Shown: positions 38,745 through 50,605 of the stretch, in pieces
Numbering within the stretch: position 1 is the first letter of the stretch
How the letters are laid out: each line of letters begins with the position of its first letter
Source: Brevundimonas subvibrioides
Lineage (GTDB): Bacteria; Pseudomonadota; Alphaproteobacteria; Caulobacterales; Caulobacteraceae
Assembly: GCF_002280785.1 (NCBI RefSeq)
Contig: NZ_NCEQ01000009.1
Span: 1 to 64,000 of the forward strand
DNA: 64,000 bases
Direction: 5' to 3'
Notes under the pieces: model-generated
The model's input: the letters and a program-made list of their open reading frames with translations, nothing else
Databases searched by the model: none
Told to the model about the DNA's origin: nothing
Translations under genes and position numbers: made by a program

Positions 38745-39614
38745 CTACTCCGGCCAGACGTGGACCTGATCGGGCCAGACCTTGCGGTTGGGCGAGCCCT
38801 GATAGACCCAGTCGAGGGTGCGGGCGAGGGACCGCGCGCCGAACCGCTGGGCGGGCCGCGCCGCCGGAAGTCCGTGCATGGCGCGCGCCCAGTCCGGCAA
38901 AAGGTCCGCGCCGGCGGCCATGACCAGACCGGCAGCGACGCCCTCGGCCGGGCCGCCGATCCTCTGGCCCATGACGAGGGCGGCGACCTCGCGCGTGCGG
39001 GCGTCGGCCTTCAACTGCGGCCGCATCGACTGGATCAGGGCCTCGGCCTCTGCGCGATTGCGGGGCACGGGGTCGGCGCCGAGAGCCAGCCCTATGCGGG
39101 CCATCTCGTCGAAATAGGCGTCCTGGTCCGCGGCCGACATGTCCGGATCGCCATAGCGGACCCAGGCGTCGAGGAAGCTCGAGATCTCCGTCACATGGAC
39201 CCAGGCCAGCAGGGCCGGGTCATCGACGCGATAGGGGGGGCCGTCCGGCAGGGTGCCGCCGAGCTTGCGATGGATGCTCTTGACCCGGTCGATGGCCGCC
39301 TGACCGGCCGAGGCATGGTCAAAGGTCGTGACGGCGATGAACTTGGCCGTCCGCCGCAGGCGGCCGTGCATGTCGGCGCGGAAGTCGGAGTGATCCCAGA
39401 CGCCCGCCAGCACCGCTGGATGCAGCATCTGCAGCAGCAGGCCCGAGACCCCGCCGATCATCATGGTGACGATGTCGCCGTTGACACGCCAGGCCACGGC
39501 GTCGGTCGGGAACAGGGCGTCGGCGCGGCGCAGGGCCGGCCGCTCGCCCCGCTCATAGTCGTTGAACAGCTGGTTGATGCGGCGACGGATCGCGATCTTG
39601 ACCGGATCCAGCAT
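38745..39614 (-). CDS. Oxygenase MpaB-like protein (DUF2236)
   Basis: DUF2236 protein of 289 residues, the family of latex-clearing protein and fungal MpaB, thought to be heme-dependent oxygenases. Visible: QMLHPAVLAGVWDHSDF, VTTFDHASAG, and WVHVTEISSFLDAWVRYG with the conserved His residues. Substrate unknown. It starts three bases after the trmFO stop on the same strand, so the two are co-transcribed. Closeness to the carotenoid genes is only suggestive. Confidence 0.85.
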   Translation of the reverse strand: MLDPVKIAIRRRINQLFNDYERGERPALRRADALFPTDAVAWRVNGDIVTMMIGGVSGLLLQMLHPAVLAGVWDHSDFRADMHGRLRRTAKFIAVTTFDHASAGQAAIDRVKSIHRKLGGTLPDGPPYRVDDPALLAWVHVTEISSFLDAWVRYGDPDMSAADQDAYFDEMARIGLALGADPVPRNRAEAEALIQSMRPQLKADARTREVAALVMGQRIGGPAEGVAAGLVMAAGADLLPDWARAMHGLPAARPAQRFGARSLARTLDWVYQGSPNRKVWPDQVHVWPE

Positions 39615-39617
39615 TGA

Positions 39618-41003
39618 TCAGGCCGCGTCCCGCCAGGCTTCCAGCGCGCGCAGGGCCCGGATGCTCATCAGTCGCTTCTTGGCCCGGCCGCGTTCCTTCA
39701 TCGGGATCTTGACCCCGGCCTCGTCGACCTTCGGCGTCTCCAGCGGGGGCAGAAGTCCATAGTTGATATTCATCGGCTGGAACTTCGAGCCCGCCAGATG
39801 GCCGCCGGTGATGTGTTCGACCAGGGCGCCGAGGGCAGTATGCGCCTCGGGCGCATCCAGCGACTTGCCCAACCGTTCGGCGGCGGCGAGACGACCGGCC
39901 AGCAGGCCCGTCGCGGCGCTCTCGACATAGCCTTCCACGCCCGTGACCTGACCGGCGAAGCGCAGGCGCGGCATCGACTTCATCCGCAATTGGCGGTCCA
40001 GCAACTGCGGGCTGTTCAGATAGGTGTTGCGGTGCAGGCCGCCGAGCCGCGCGAACTGGGCGTTTTGCAGGCCCGGGATCATGCGGAAGGTCTCGGCCTG
40101 GGCGCCGTGCTTCAGCTTGGTCTGGAAGCCGACGATGTTGAACAGGGTGCCCAGCGCATTGTCCTGACGCAGCTGGACGATGGCGTGGGCCTTGACCAGA
40201 GGATCGCGCGGATTGGTCAGGCCGACCGGCTTCATCGGGCCGTGGCGCAGGGTCTCGCGACCGCGTTCGGCCATGACCTCGATGGGCAGGCAGCCGTCGA
40301 AATAGGGGACGTTCTCCCATTCCTTGAACTCGGCCTTGGGGCCGTCGATCAGGGCGTCGACGAAGGCCTCGTACTCGGCCTTGTTCATCGGGCAGTTGAC
40401 GTAGGCGGCGGCGTCTCCGCCCGGACCCTCCTTGTCGTAGCGTGACTGACGCCAGGCGATGTCGAAGTCGATCGACTCGGCGTGGACGATGGGGGCGATG
40501 GCGTCGAAGAAGCTCAGGCTCTCCTCGCCGGTCAGTTTCAGGATGGCCTCGGCCAGGGCCGGGGAGGTCAGGGGGCCGGTGGCGACGATGACGCTGTCCC
40601 ACTCTTCCGGCGGCAGGCCGGCGATCTCTTCGCGCTGGATCGTGACGAGCGGATGGGCCTCCAGTTTGGCGGTCACGGCCTGGGAGAATCCGTCGCGGTC
40701 GACGGCTAGGGCGCCGCCGGCGGGCACCTGATGCGCATCGCCGCAGGACATGATGATCGACCCGAGCGCCCGCATCTCGGCGTGCAGCAGGCCCACGGCA
40801 TTGTGCTCCCAGTCGTCGGAGCGGAAGGAGTTCGAGCAGACCAGTTCGGCCAGACCGTCGGTATGGTGGGCGTCGGTCCTGACGCCCGGCACGCCGCGCA
40901 TCTCGTGCAGGACGACGGGGACGCCCGCCGAGGCGATCTGCCAGGCGGCTTCGGATCCGGCGAGGCCGCCGCCGATCACGTGGATGGGGGAGAGTTCAGT
41001 CAT
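39618..41003 (-). CDS. trmFO: tRNA (uracil-54-C5) methyltransferase TrmFO, folate/FAD-dependent
   Basis: Makes ribothymidine at U54 of tRNA using methylene-THF and FADH2. 461 residues. Motifs: [28 protein letters not shown] (family Cys), [13 protein letters not shown] (second Cys), [11 protein letters not shown], and [22 protein letters not shown]. The ATG at 41001-41003 is the standard start. First of a two-gene unit with the MpaB-like gene. Typical of alphaproteobacteria and Firmicutes in place of TrmA. Confidence 0.97.
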   Translation of the reverse strand: MTELSPIHVIGGGLAGSEAAWQIASAGVPVVLHEMRGVPGVRTDAHHTDGLAELVCSNSFRSDDWEHNAVGLLHAEMRALGSIIMSCGDAHQVPAGGALAVDRDGFSQAVTAKLEAHPLVTIQREEIAGLPPEEWDSVIVATGPLTSPALAEAILKLTGEESLSFFDAIAPIVHAESIDFDIAWRQSRYDKEGPGGDAAAYVNCPMNKAEYEAFVDALIDGPKAEFKEWENVPYFDGCLPIEVMAERGRETLRHGPMKPVGLTNPRDPLVKAHAIVQLRQDNALGTLFNIVGFQTKLKHGAQAETFRMIPGLQNAQFARLGGLHRNTYLNSPQLLDRQLRMKSMPRLRFAGQVTGVEGYVESAATGLLAGRLAAAERLGKSLDAPEAHTALGALVEHITGGHLAGSKFQPMNINYGLLPPLETPKVDEAGVKIPMKERGRAKKRLMSIRALRALEAWRDAA

Positions 41004-41102
41004 GCGGCTTCTTAGACACGGGAATGGTGTTCGTCAGCAGGCGTCTGGTCGGCGTGTGGTATCGCCCGCTATGATCGGCCGAACGCTCGGCGAGGGGGCT
41101 TG

Positions 41103-41909
41103 ATGAGCAACAAGGATGTCGGAGGCCGGCGCCTGAACCTTCAGGCCGCGCTGGGGACGACGGTGCGCGCTCTGCCGCGCCTGTGGTCGGGTGCGGCCGG
41201 GGCGTTGATTCTGTGTGCGGTGCTCTGGTTGCTGCCTGTGTTCTGGCCCATCGAGGGGTGGATGCGGTGGGCATGGGCGCTGGCGGCCGCGGCCTCCGCC
41301 CTGGTCGCGGTCGGAGCATTGGCCCGGCTGTCGATCCGTGACGACCTGACCGGGGCCCGCGCTCTGGGTCTGGGGCCGCTGGGTCTGCAGGCGAAGCCGC
41401 CCGAGGCGCGTCTGGTCGGCGCCCTGCTGCTGTGTCTGCTGTTCCTGTCCATGATCGTGTCGATCCTGGCCCTGGTCGTCCTGGCGATCTTCGGCATGGC
41501 GGAGTTGAACGTTCAGGCCATCCAGGCGCGCGACTGGGCCGCCGTGGGCGCGCCGTGGAAGCTGGGCGTGCTGGCGGTGCTCGCCGCCGGGGCGGTGGCC
41601 ATACCGCTGTTGCTCATTGTGCGGCTGTCGCTGTTCGTGCCCGCCACCCTGGGACGACGCCAGATGGTGTCGCTGAACTCGATGGGCATCGCCTACGGCA
41701 GCTTCTGGCCGCTGCTGGCGGGGCTGATTGCGACGGCCCTGCCCAAGATCGTGCTGCTGACGCTGATCGCGACCGGGACGCTGGCCGGGCGGACCGGAGA
41801 GGTCGTCTGGATTCTGGGACTGGTCGCGCTGCAACTGCCGCTGACGATCGGCTTCCTCGGCGCCGCCTATCGACAGCTGGAATACTGGTCCCCCGACGAA
41901 CCGAAGTGA
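41103..41909 (+). CDS. Hypothetical membrane protein, first of three in tandem
   Basis: 268 residues with about six hydrophobic segments and an N-terminal cytoplasmic helix (LNLQAALGTTVRALPRLW). GAGGGGG ribosome binding site before the ATG at 41103. No catalytic motif. It shares topology with the next two genes: short amphipathic start, then membrane helices, with a central 'RLSLFVPATLGRRQMVSL' segment comparable to 'RVSLIAPASLILKRFAF' and 'RLSMAIPLTVAEKRIAP' in the others. Function unknown. Confidence 0.75.
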   Translation: MSNKDVGGRRLNLQAALGTTVRALPRLWSGAAGALILCAVLWLLPVFWPIEGWMRWAWALAAAASALVAVGALARLSIRDDLTGARALGLGPLGLQAKPPEARLVGALLLCLLFLSMIVSILALVVLAIFGMAELNVQAIQARDWAAVGAPWKLGVLAVLAAGAVAIPLLLIVRLSLFVPATLGRRQMVSLNSMGIAYGSFWPLLAGLIATALPKIVLLTLIATGTLAGRTGEVVWILGLVALQLPLTIGFLGAAYRQLEYWSPDEPK

Positions 41910-41922
41910 TGGAGACGACGCG

Positions 41923-42873
41923 ATGAAGCCGGGTTTTTCATTCAACGACGCCGTCGGCGCTCCGTTCGTGCTGCTGCGCCGGCGGCCGCTGAGCCTGTTC
42001 GTCTGGGGCCTGATAATGACGGCGCTGGTCGCGGGCCTGTACAGCCTGATGATCCCCGCCCTGGGCTCGATGATCGGCGCGCCTGACAGAGAGGCGGCGT
42101 TCGACACCTATCTGACGGAGTCGATCCGGCTGCAGGCGACGGTCAACGGCATGAACATCGTCATGTACCTGGTCATGCTGCTGACCTGGACGGCAGCGGC
42201 CCGCGCGACCCTCTCGCCGGGCCGTGGCGATCCGTTCCTGTTCCTGCGTGTGGGCATGGACGAGGTCCGGGTCGCCGTGACGCTGATTGCGGTCTTCTTC
42301 ATCTGGTACATCGTCCTGATCGTCATGGTTCTGATCGGGGTCGGCATCGGCTTCGCGCTGTGGAGCCAGGGCCAGGCCACGGCTATCAGCGTGCTCATCG
42401 CCTATGGCCTGCTGGTCTTCGCACTGTCGGTCTGGGGGTGGTTGAGGGTGTCGCTGATCGCGCCGGCCAGCCTGATCCTGAAGCGGTTCGCCTTCACCGA
42501 AGGCTGGGCGATCGCGCGGGGCCAGATGTGGAAGCTGCTGGGCCTGAACCTGGTGATCTGGATCATCAACATGATCAGCGCGATCCTGATGTACGCTGCG
42601 GTCGGCGCGATCCTGGCGGCCGGGTTCTTCGGTCAGGGCCTGGTCTGGCCGCACGATATCGACAGCGTCGCGGACCTGGAGCCTTTGCTGCGGCCGATGC
42701 TGCTACCGGCGCTGGGGACCGTGATTCCGATGTCGCTCGGGTTCGGCTGGATGATGGCCCTGCATGCCGCCCCCGGCGTGGTGGCTGCGCGCCAACTTCT
42801 GGACGGCGTTCCCGCGCCGGCCCCGATCGTCGAAGACGCGCCGCCCGTCGATACGCTACAACCATCCCAATAG
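41923..42873 (+). CDS. Hypothetical membrane protein, second of three in tandem
   Basis: 316 residues with about six hydrophobic segments. It opens MKPGFSFNDAVGAPFVLLRR followed by PLSLFVWGL, closely mirrored by the start of the third gene (FEGFRVVRRHPLAIVFWSL), so these are paralogues. It contains a region like RVSLIAPASLILKRFAFTEG before a long membrane helix, as in the others. Starts 13 bases after the first gene. No known domain recognised. Confidence 0.78.
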   Translation: MKPGFSFNDAVGAPFVLLRRRPLSLFVWGLIMTALVAGLYSLMIPALGSMIGAPDREAAFDTYLTESIRLQATVNGMNIVMYLVMLLTWTAAARATLSPGRGDPFLFLRVGMDEVRVAVTLIAVFFIWYIVLIVMVLIGVGIGFALWSQGQATAISVLIAYGLLVFALSVWGWLRVSLIAPASLILKRFAFTEGWAIARGQMWKLLGLNLVIWIINMISAILMYAAVGAILAAGFFGQGLVWPHDIDSVADLEPLLRPMLLPALGTVIPMSLGFGWMMALHAAPGVVAARQLLDGVPAPAPIVEDAPPVDTLQPSQ

Positions 42874-42892
42874 GGATTCACGGAGGGAATCG

Positions 42893-43780
42893 ATGACCTT
42901 TTCAGCGACCGAGGCAGCCTTCGAAGGCTTTCGCGTGGTGCGCCGCCATCCGCTGGCGATTGTGTTCTGGAGTCTGGCCTATCTGATCTTCTTCGCCGCC
43001 TTCTTCGGGTTGTTCGGCGGCTCGCTGGCGACCCTGATGGCGACGACCGAGAGCCTGGAGGGCGCGCAGCCCAGCTCGCAGGAGCTGGAAGCCCTGGGCC
43101 AGACCTATGTGGGCTTCATGGCTCTCGCCCTGCCGCTTGGGCTCGTGATCGGCGCCGTGCTGAACGCCGCCGTCTCGCGCGCGGTCCTGTTTCCCGCCGA
43201 GAAGGGCTTCGGCTACGTGCGCCTGGGTGGCGATGAGTTGCGGGTGCTCGCCGTCTCGGTGATCCTGGGCATCGTCTTCTTCGCCGTTTCCATCGTCCTG
43301 TTCGGGGTCGTGGGAGTGCTGGCCGGACTCGCTGCCCAGGCCAATGCGGGCGTCGGCATCCTCGTCGGAGTCCTGGTCGGCCTCGGCGCCTGCGTTGTCC
43401 TCTTCTGGCTGGCGATCCGCCTCAGCATGGCCATCCCTCTGACCGTGGCCGAAAAGCGGATCGCGCCGTTCGCATCCTTCGCCATGACCAAGGGCCACGC
43501 CTTGCCGCTGCTGGGCATGGCGGTCATCGCCTTCATCATGTCGATCCTCGTCACCCTGCTGGGTACGATCATCGCCCTGCCCATCACCCTCGCGACGGGC
43601 GGCCTTGAGCAGCTGGCGACGATGGACGGCCAGTCGACAACGCAGATCCTGCAGGCCGCCGGCCCCGGTCTGATCGGCTGGGGCGTGGTCAACGCCATCT
43701 TCTCGGCGCTCCAGATCGCGGTGGTCTATGCGCCGTTTTCGGCCGCCTATCGTGACCTGAAGGGCCTGCCGCACGAGTGA
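42893..43780 (+). CDS. Hypothetical membrane protein, third of three in tandem
   Basis: 295 residues, about six hydrophobic segments, paralogous to the preceding gene as judged from the N-terminus and the 'IRLSMAIPLTVAEKRI' segment. GGAGGG ribosome binding site precedes the ATG at 42893, 19 bases after the second gene. Upstream open frame belongs to the previous gene's region in another frame. Function unknown; operon structure suggests a complex of the three. Confidence 0.8.
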   Translation: MTFSATEAAFEGFRVVRRHPLAIVFWSLAYLIFFAAFFGLFGGSLATLMATTESLEGAQPSSQELEALGQTYVGFMALALPLGLVIGAVLNAAVSRAVLFPAEKGFGYVRLGGDELRVLAVSVILGIVFFAVSIVLFGVVGVLAGLAAQANAGVGILVGVLVGLGACVVLFWLAIRLSMAIPLTVAEKRIAPFASFAMTKGHALPLLGMAVIAFIMSILVTLLGTIIALPITLATGGLEQLATMDGQSTTQILQAAGPGLIGWGVVNAIFSALQIAVVYAPFSAAYRDLKGLPHE

Positions 43781-43912
43781 GCCGGTCGCGATCCAGGCCC
43801 TGTCCCGGGGCCGGATCGAACAAATTCCGGGGTGTGTGCATCCATCGGGCGGGGCCGGGGCCTCATGACGGGATGGACCCTCATCCGCCGACCCGTCCGA
43901 CTGGAGACCCCC

Positions 43913-44854
43913 ATGACAGGAATTGAGCTGTACGCGCCGAGGCTGGAGCGTCATCGACGCACCTGGAGCGTGGCCGCGGTGGTTCTCGCCGCAGTCTTCC
44001 TGATTGGCGGGCCGCTGATCGCGGTCCTGATCGCCAAGCTCACGGGGCTGAATTCCCGGATGGGGTGGTCCAGCGAGCTCTATCAGCTGGTCGCCTTCTT
44101 CGGCCTGACGGCGGCGCTGCTGATCGCCTGGGTCGTCCTGTTCGAGCGGCGGCCGCTGTCGACCATCGGCTTCAACGGGCAGGGTCTGAACCGCTTCCTG
44201 CGCGGCTATGCGATCGGGTTGGGTTTCCTGCTGGCGACGATCGGCGCGATCTGGGTTGCCGGCGGCTATCGCATCGAAAGCGGCGGCGTGTTCGCCAAGG
44301 CCGGCGCGGTCGCGGCGCTCCTGCCCATCGGCGCCCTGTTGCTGGGCTTTATCGTCCAGGGCTCGGCCGAGGAGATCGTGTTCCGGGGCTGGCTGATGCA
44401 GCTGATCGCCTCGCGCCACGGCCTGGTCATCGCCCTGATCGTCAACGCCGTCCTGTTCGGACTGGCCCATGCCGGCAACACGGACCCGACGCCGGAGCTG
44501 GCGCTGGGCGTCGTCAACATCGTCCTGTTCGGCACCTTCATCGGCCTCTATGCGGCGCGTGAGGGCTCGCTGTGGGGCGTGTGCGGCTGGCACGCGGCCT
44601 GGAACTGGTTGCTGGGTCTGGGTTTCGGGCTCGAGGTGTCGGGTCACGTCCTCGACGTCACCCCCCTGTTCGTCGACCTGACGGCGACCGCGGGCGCGCC
44701 CTGGTGGCTGACCGGCGCGACCTTCGGACCCGAGGCCAGCGTGGTGACAACCGCCATCCTGCTGGGGGCCAGCGTCTGGGTCTGCCTGCGCGGACCCTTC
44801 AAGGGCCATGCGACGCCGGAACCGGTCGCGCGCGCCGAGGCGCCCGCGACCTGA
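43913..44854 (+). CDS. CPBP family intramembrane metalloprotease
   Basis: Multipass membrane protease (ABI/CAAX type) of 313 residues. The EEIVFRGWLMQ motif (paired Glu and Arg), FGLAHAGN (His) and GWHAAWNWLLG (second His region) give the expected active site. ATG at 43913 with GGAG upstream; two earlier in-frame starts are less well placed. Follows the three membrane genes on the same strand after 132 bases; a shared transcript is possible. Substrate unknown. Confidence 0.86.
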   Translation: MTGIELYAPRLERHRRTWSVAAVVLAAVFLIGGPLIAVLIAKLTGLNSRMGWSSELYQLVAFFGLTAALLIAWVVLFERRPLSTIGFNGQGLNRFLRGYAIGLGFLLATIGAIWVAGGYRIESGGVFAKAGAVAALLPIGALLLGFIVQGSAEEIVFRGWLMQLIASRHGLVIALIVNAVLFGLAHAGNTDPTPELALGVVNIVLFGTFIGLYAAREGSLWGVCGWHAAWNWLLGLGFGLEVSGHVLDVTPLFVDLTATAGAPWWLTGATFGPEASVVTTAILLGASVWVCLRGPFKGHATPEPVARAEAPAT

Positions 44855-44857
44855 TCC

Positions 44858-47794
<2,937 letters not shown>

Positions 47795-47885
47795 GCTGCC
47801 AGGAAACGGGGGCCGGGAATGCGGAGCGCCGGACGAGGGCCGGTGCGACAACGCTATATGGGAACTGATCCGGGGATATCAGCAA

Positions 47886-47900
47886 GAACAATATGAGAAC
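47886..47900. promoter_or_regulatory. LexA (SOS) box upstream of uvrA
   Basis: GAAC (47886-47889), seven bases, GAAC (47897-47900): the direct-repeat SOS box of alphaproteobacteria (GTTC-N7-GTTC on the other strand). It lies 92 bases before the uvrA start, a normal place for a repressor site at its promoter. Exact match to the known consensus, seen directly. Confidence 0.75.
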
Positions 47901-47925
47901 ATCAAGGCGCTGCCGCCAGATGCTG

Positions 47926-48117
47926 TCACTCCAGCAGCGCGGCCCCGGTGTTCAGGGTGACGACGCAGGCGAAGTCGTCCCCACCGCCGGTCGAGCCGTC
48001 GTCCATGCCGGACAGATCCAGTCCACGATGGCCGTCGTCCGGAACCCGCGGTCGTCGGCCAGGACCGGGACTCGACGGCCGGATCAGGACGGTCGCGGCG
48101 AGGATGGGGCGGATCAA
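47926..48117 (-). CDS. Small hypothetical protein (63 residues), tentative
   Basis: Within the 374-base gap between uvrA and the EAL gene. A GGAGG ribosome binding site lies five bases before a TTG start at 48115-48117; the product begins [12 protein letters not shown] and ends [19 protein letters not shown]. The start looks like the beginning of a signal peptide, but the hydrophobic run is broken by Arg-Pro, so the gene may be frameshifted. The rest of the gap (47795-47925, 48118-48168) holds the SOS box and nothing else I recognise. Confidence 0.35.
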   Translation of the reverse strand: MIRPILAATVLIRPSSPGPGRRPRVPDDGHRGLDLSGMDDGSTGGGDDFACVVTLNTGAALLE

Positions 48118-48168
48118 GGCGACCTCCGGATGGCGGCGGCCTGACCTGTCACGCTTCGCGGCGTTCCG

Positions 48169-49770
48169 TCAGCCCCAGCCGGAAACGGCGCCCACGCGTC
48201 GGACAGCGGCGGCCGGCTCGCCATAGGCCAGGACGGTGCGCGGTTCGGCTTCGGCCTTGCCGAACAGCCAGCCCTGCCCCTGGTCAACGCCGAGATCGCG
48301 CAGGATTTTCGCCACGTCCTCGCTCTCGATCATCTCGGCGATGGTCTCGACCTTCATCGAACGACAGAGCTCGACCAGATGGCCGATCATCGTCCGGGCG
48401 CGAGGGTCGGTCTGGATCCCCTCCACGAACCGTCCATCGATCTTGACCGTGTCGACCGAGAGGCCGCGCAGGTAGTCATAGGAGGCGGAACCCGCTCCGA
48501 AATCGTCGATACAGACCCGGATGCCAGCCGAGCGCAGCGCGCCCAGTCGGCGGTTGGCGGACTCGATGTCCGCCAGGGCGGCGGACTCGGTCACTTCGAC
48601 GATCAACCGGCGTCTCTCTTCGGGTCTGGACGCCGTCATCCGCAGGACGGCCTGCACATAGCGGTCGTCGGCCAGGGAGGCCCCGGAGACATTGACGGCG
48701 AACTTCATAAGACCGGCGCCGGGTCGCCGGAGCCGGCTGAGAGCCTTTTCCGCCACCGCGATGTCGAAGGCGTTGATCAGGGCGAGTTCTTCCGCCATCC
48801 GGATCGTGTCGGCCGGCCCGGCCGAATCCTTGAACCGCGCCAGCGCCTCGAAATGATGGACCGCGCCGGTCTTCAGGTCGACGATCGGCTGGTAGTGAAG
48901 ATCGAAACTGCGATCGCGCGCCATGGCCCTGAAGGCGTCGGCATCCTTGAGCGTGCGGGACATGGACGCGGTGAACGACAGCCCGGGCCCGCCCGCACCG
49001 TCGTTCAGGCAGCCTTCGACGGCGAAGCGCAGCGCCCGGAGGGTGTTCAGGGTATTGCCGGCGGTCTCCGTGCCCACTTCCGTCGCGGCGACATCGAGCG
49101 TCAGGCCCTCGCTGAGGCCCAGTTCACGCATCTCCCCGGCGATGTCATGGGCGATCGTGCGGTCGCGCAACATGGCGAAACGCTCCGGGCCGAGTTTGCC
49201 GGCGCTGGCTCCGTCGATCGAAGCCGCCTGTAGCGCGGCCTCGACCCTCGCCGTCAGGCGTTGGCCCGCTTCGCCCAGGCCTTCGGCCGCCGCGAGACCG
49301 ACGACATCGACGAAGGCGACCGTCATGTCCGCCGAGGCGTCCGGCGCCGTCAGCAGATCGCGGGCGCGATCCAGGAAGGCGCCCGGCGTCAGCGCCGGAC
49401 GGGCGTGAGGATCGTGGAGCGCATAGGCCGGGCCCTCCCAGGTCACCGAGATCGAGATGTTCGGGGCGAGGTCCGGCAGCCCGAAAAGCCGCAATGTCGC
49501 CCGGCGCACGCGGTCCTCTCCGGACCGAAAGAGCACTTCGACCGGGGCGGATCGCGAGCCGGCGGCAAGATCGGCCACGACCCGCTCGAGGAGCTTGGCG
49601 CTGGCCTTGCCGATGCCGTCGAAAATAGAGCTGCCGATAAGGGATTCCGCCGACGTCTGAGCCGAGGGGCCGGATCCCAGCCCGAACGCGATCCGGCCGT
49701 CTCTCCCGATCTCCAGCAGGAGGTCCGACGAGGCGAAGGCCAGACCCAGAAGGCGATTGCGGATGGACAT
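48169..49770 (-). CDS. PAS - degenerate GGDEF - EAL protein, predicted c-di-GMP phosphodiesterase
   Basis: Soluble protein of 533 residues. N-terminal PAS-like domain (about 10-110), a GGDEF-like fold at about 145-250 with the signature decayed to GPERFAML, and an EAL domain at about 285-520 that keeps its key residues: FEALARF (Glu about 308), NVSGASL, IVEVTES, IDDFGAGSASYDYL, VKIDGRFV, TIAEMIES and GQGWLFGK. It should therefore hydrolyse c-di-GMP while the GGDEF part is at most regulatory. Lies 74 bases downstream of flbY in the same direction, so probably linked to flagellar control. Confidence 0.87.
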   Translation of the reverse strand: MSIRNRLLGLAFASSDLLLEIGRDGRIAFGLGSGPSAQTSAESLIGSSIFDGIGKASAKLLERVVADLAAGSRSAPVEVLFRSGEDRVRRATLRLFGLPDLAPNISISVTWEGPAYALHDPHARPALTPGAFLDRARDLLTAPDASADMTVAFVDVVGLAAAEGLGEAGQRLTARVEAALQAASIDGASAGKLGPERFAMLRDRTIAHDIAGEMRELGLSEGLTLDVAATEVGTETAGNTLNTLRALRFAVEGCLNDGAGGPGLSFTASMSRTLKDADAFRAMARDRSFDLHYQPIVDLKTGAVHHFEALARFKDSAGPADTIRMAEELALINAFDIAVAEKALSRLRRPGAGLMKFAVNVSGASLADDRYVQAVLRMTASRPEERRRLIVEVTESAALADIESANRRLGALRSAGIRVCIDDFGAGSASYDYLRGLSVDTVKIDGRFVEGIQTDPRARTMIGHLVELCRSMKVETIAEMIESEDVAKILRDLGVDQGQGWLFGKAEAEPRTVLAYGEPAAAVRRVGAVSGWG

Positions 49771-49844
49771 CAGCCCATACTGCCGCCAACCCGTTAAACT
49801 TGGCCTCAGACTTGTCGTTAACGCGCCGGCTCAGGCCAGGCGGT

Positions 49845-50285
49845 TCAGGCCGTGCGGTTCAGGGTGACGGCGCGGCTGTCGCCGCCGTTGGCCTTGCCGG
49901 AGGCGCCGTAGCCGGTTCCCATGGCGCGCGCGCCTGCGACCTCCTCGGCGATGGTGCGGACCAGGCCTTCCGAGATCGTGCGCGCCGCCTCGACCGTGCG
50001 GCCGTGGATGGCGAGCACCGCCTCGAACGCCTCGGTCGCCTTGATCAGGGCCATGCGTTCGCTCGCCGGAGCGGCGGCCAGGATCGCCTTGTTGGCCTTG
50101 AGGTGCCCGGATTCCTTGCGATACTGGTTGGCCAGCTCCTGGGTCTCGGCCAGGCCTGCCGTGACATCGGCCGCGCGACGGGTGGCGAAGGCGTCGGTCT
50201 CCTGCTCGAGCCGGGCGGTCAGTCGGTCGGTCAGCGCCGTGAGTCTGCGCAGATAGGCCGTGGCGGTGGTCGGATCGTGGCTCAT
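49845..50285 (-). CDS. flbY: Flagellar protein FlbY
   Basis: Helical protein of 146 residues resembling FlbY of Caulobacter, third gene of the flgI operon there. Long amphipathic helices (AYLRRLTALTDRLTARLEQET, RAADVTAGLAETQELANQYR) resemble FlgN-type chaperones. ATGA overlap with cheL upstream. The name rests on synteny (flgI-cheL-flbY) and size; exact role in flagellum assembly is unclear. Confidence 0.72.
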   Translation of the reverse strand: MSHDPTTATAYLRRLTALTDRLTARLEQETDAFATRRAADVTAGLAETQELANQYRKESGHLKANKAILAAAPASERMALIKATEAFEAVLAIHGRTVEAARTISEGLVRTIAEEVAGARAMGTGYGASGKANGGDSRAVTLNRTA

Positions 50286-50605
50286 GCGACCGCTCCGGGC
50301 TGGGCCTGGGTCTGTTCGGTCTGCATGCGGATCATCTCGGACACGACGGTGTCTGCCAAGCCGATGCCTCCGGCGCGGACGGTCTGTTTGGCCATTTCGT
50401 CGATCATGAAGCTGCGCCAGGTGCCCTCGGCCTCGCCGCCGCCGAACGGGCCATTGGTGTCGATACCCTCGAACATCGGCTTGAGCATCTGCGACAGGAA
50501 GGAGGCCTCGAACTTCTCCGCCGTCTCGCGCATGCGCGGCGTTTCGGCGGTCGGTGCGGGCATTGGCGAGGTCAGCAGGGAGGGGGAGACGGCCAGGTCG
50601 CTCAT
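50282..50605 (-). CDS. cheL: Rod-binding protein CheL (FlgJ N-terminal domain)
   Basis: 107-residue homologue of the FlgJ rod-binding domain without the muramidase part: RETAEKFEASFLSQMLKPMF is the family core, followed by FMIDEMAKQTVRAGGIGLAD. In Caulobacter the equivalent gene downstream of flgI is named cheL. It helps assemble the rod in the periplasm. TAATG overlap with flgI, ATGA overlap with flbY. Confidence 0.85.
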   Translation of the reverse strand: MSDLAVSPSLLTSPMPAPTAETPRMRETAEKFEASFLSQMLKPMFEGIDTNGPFGGGEAEGTWRSFMIDEMAKQTVRAGGIGLADTVVSEMIRMQTEQTQAQPGAVA

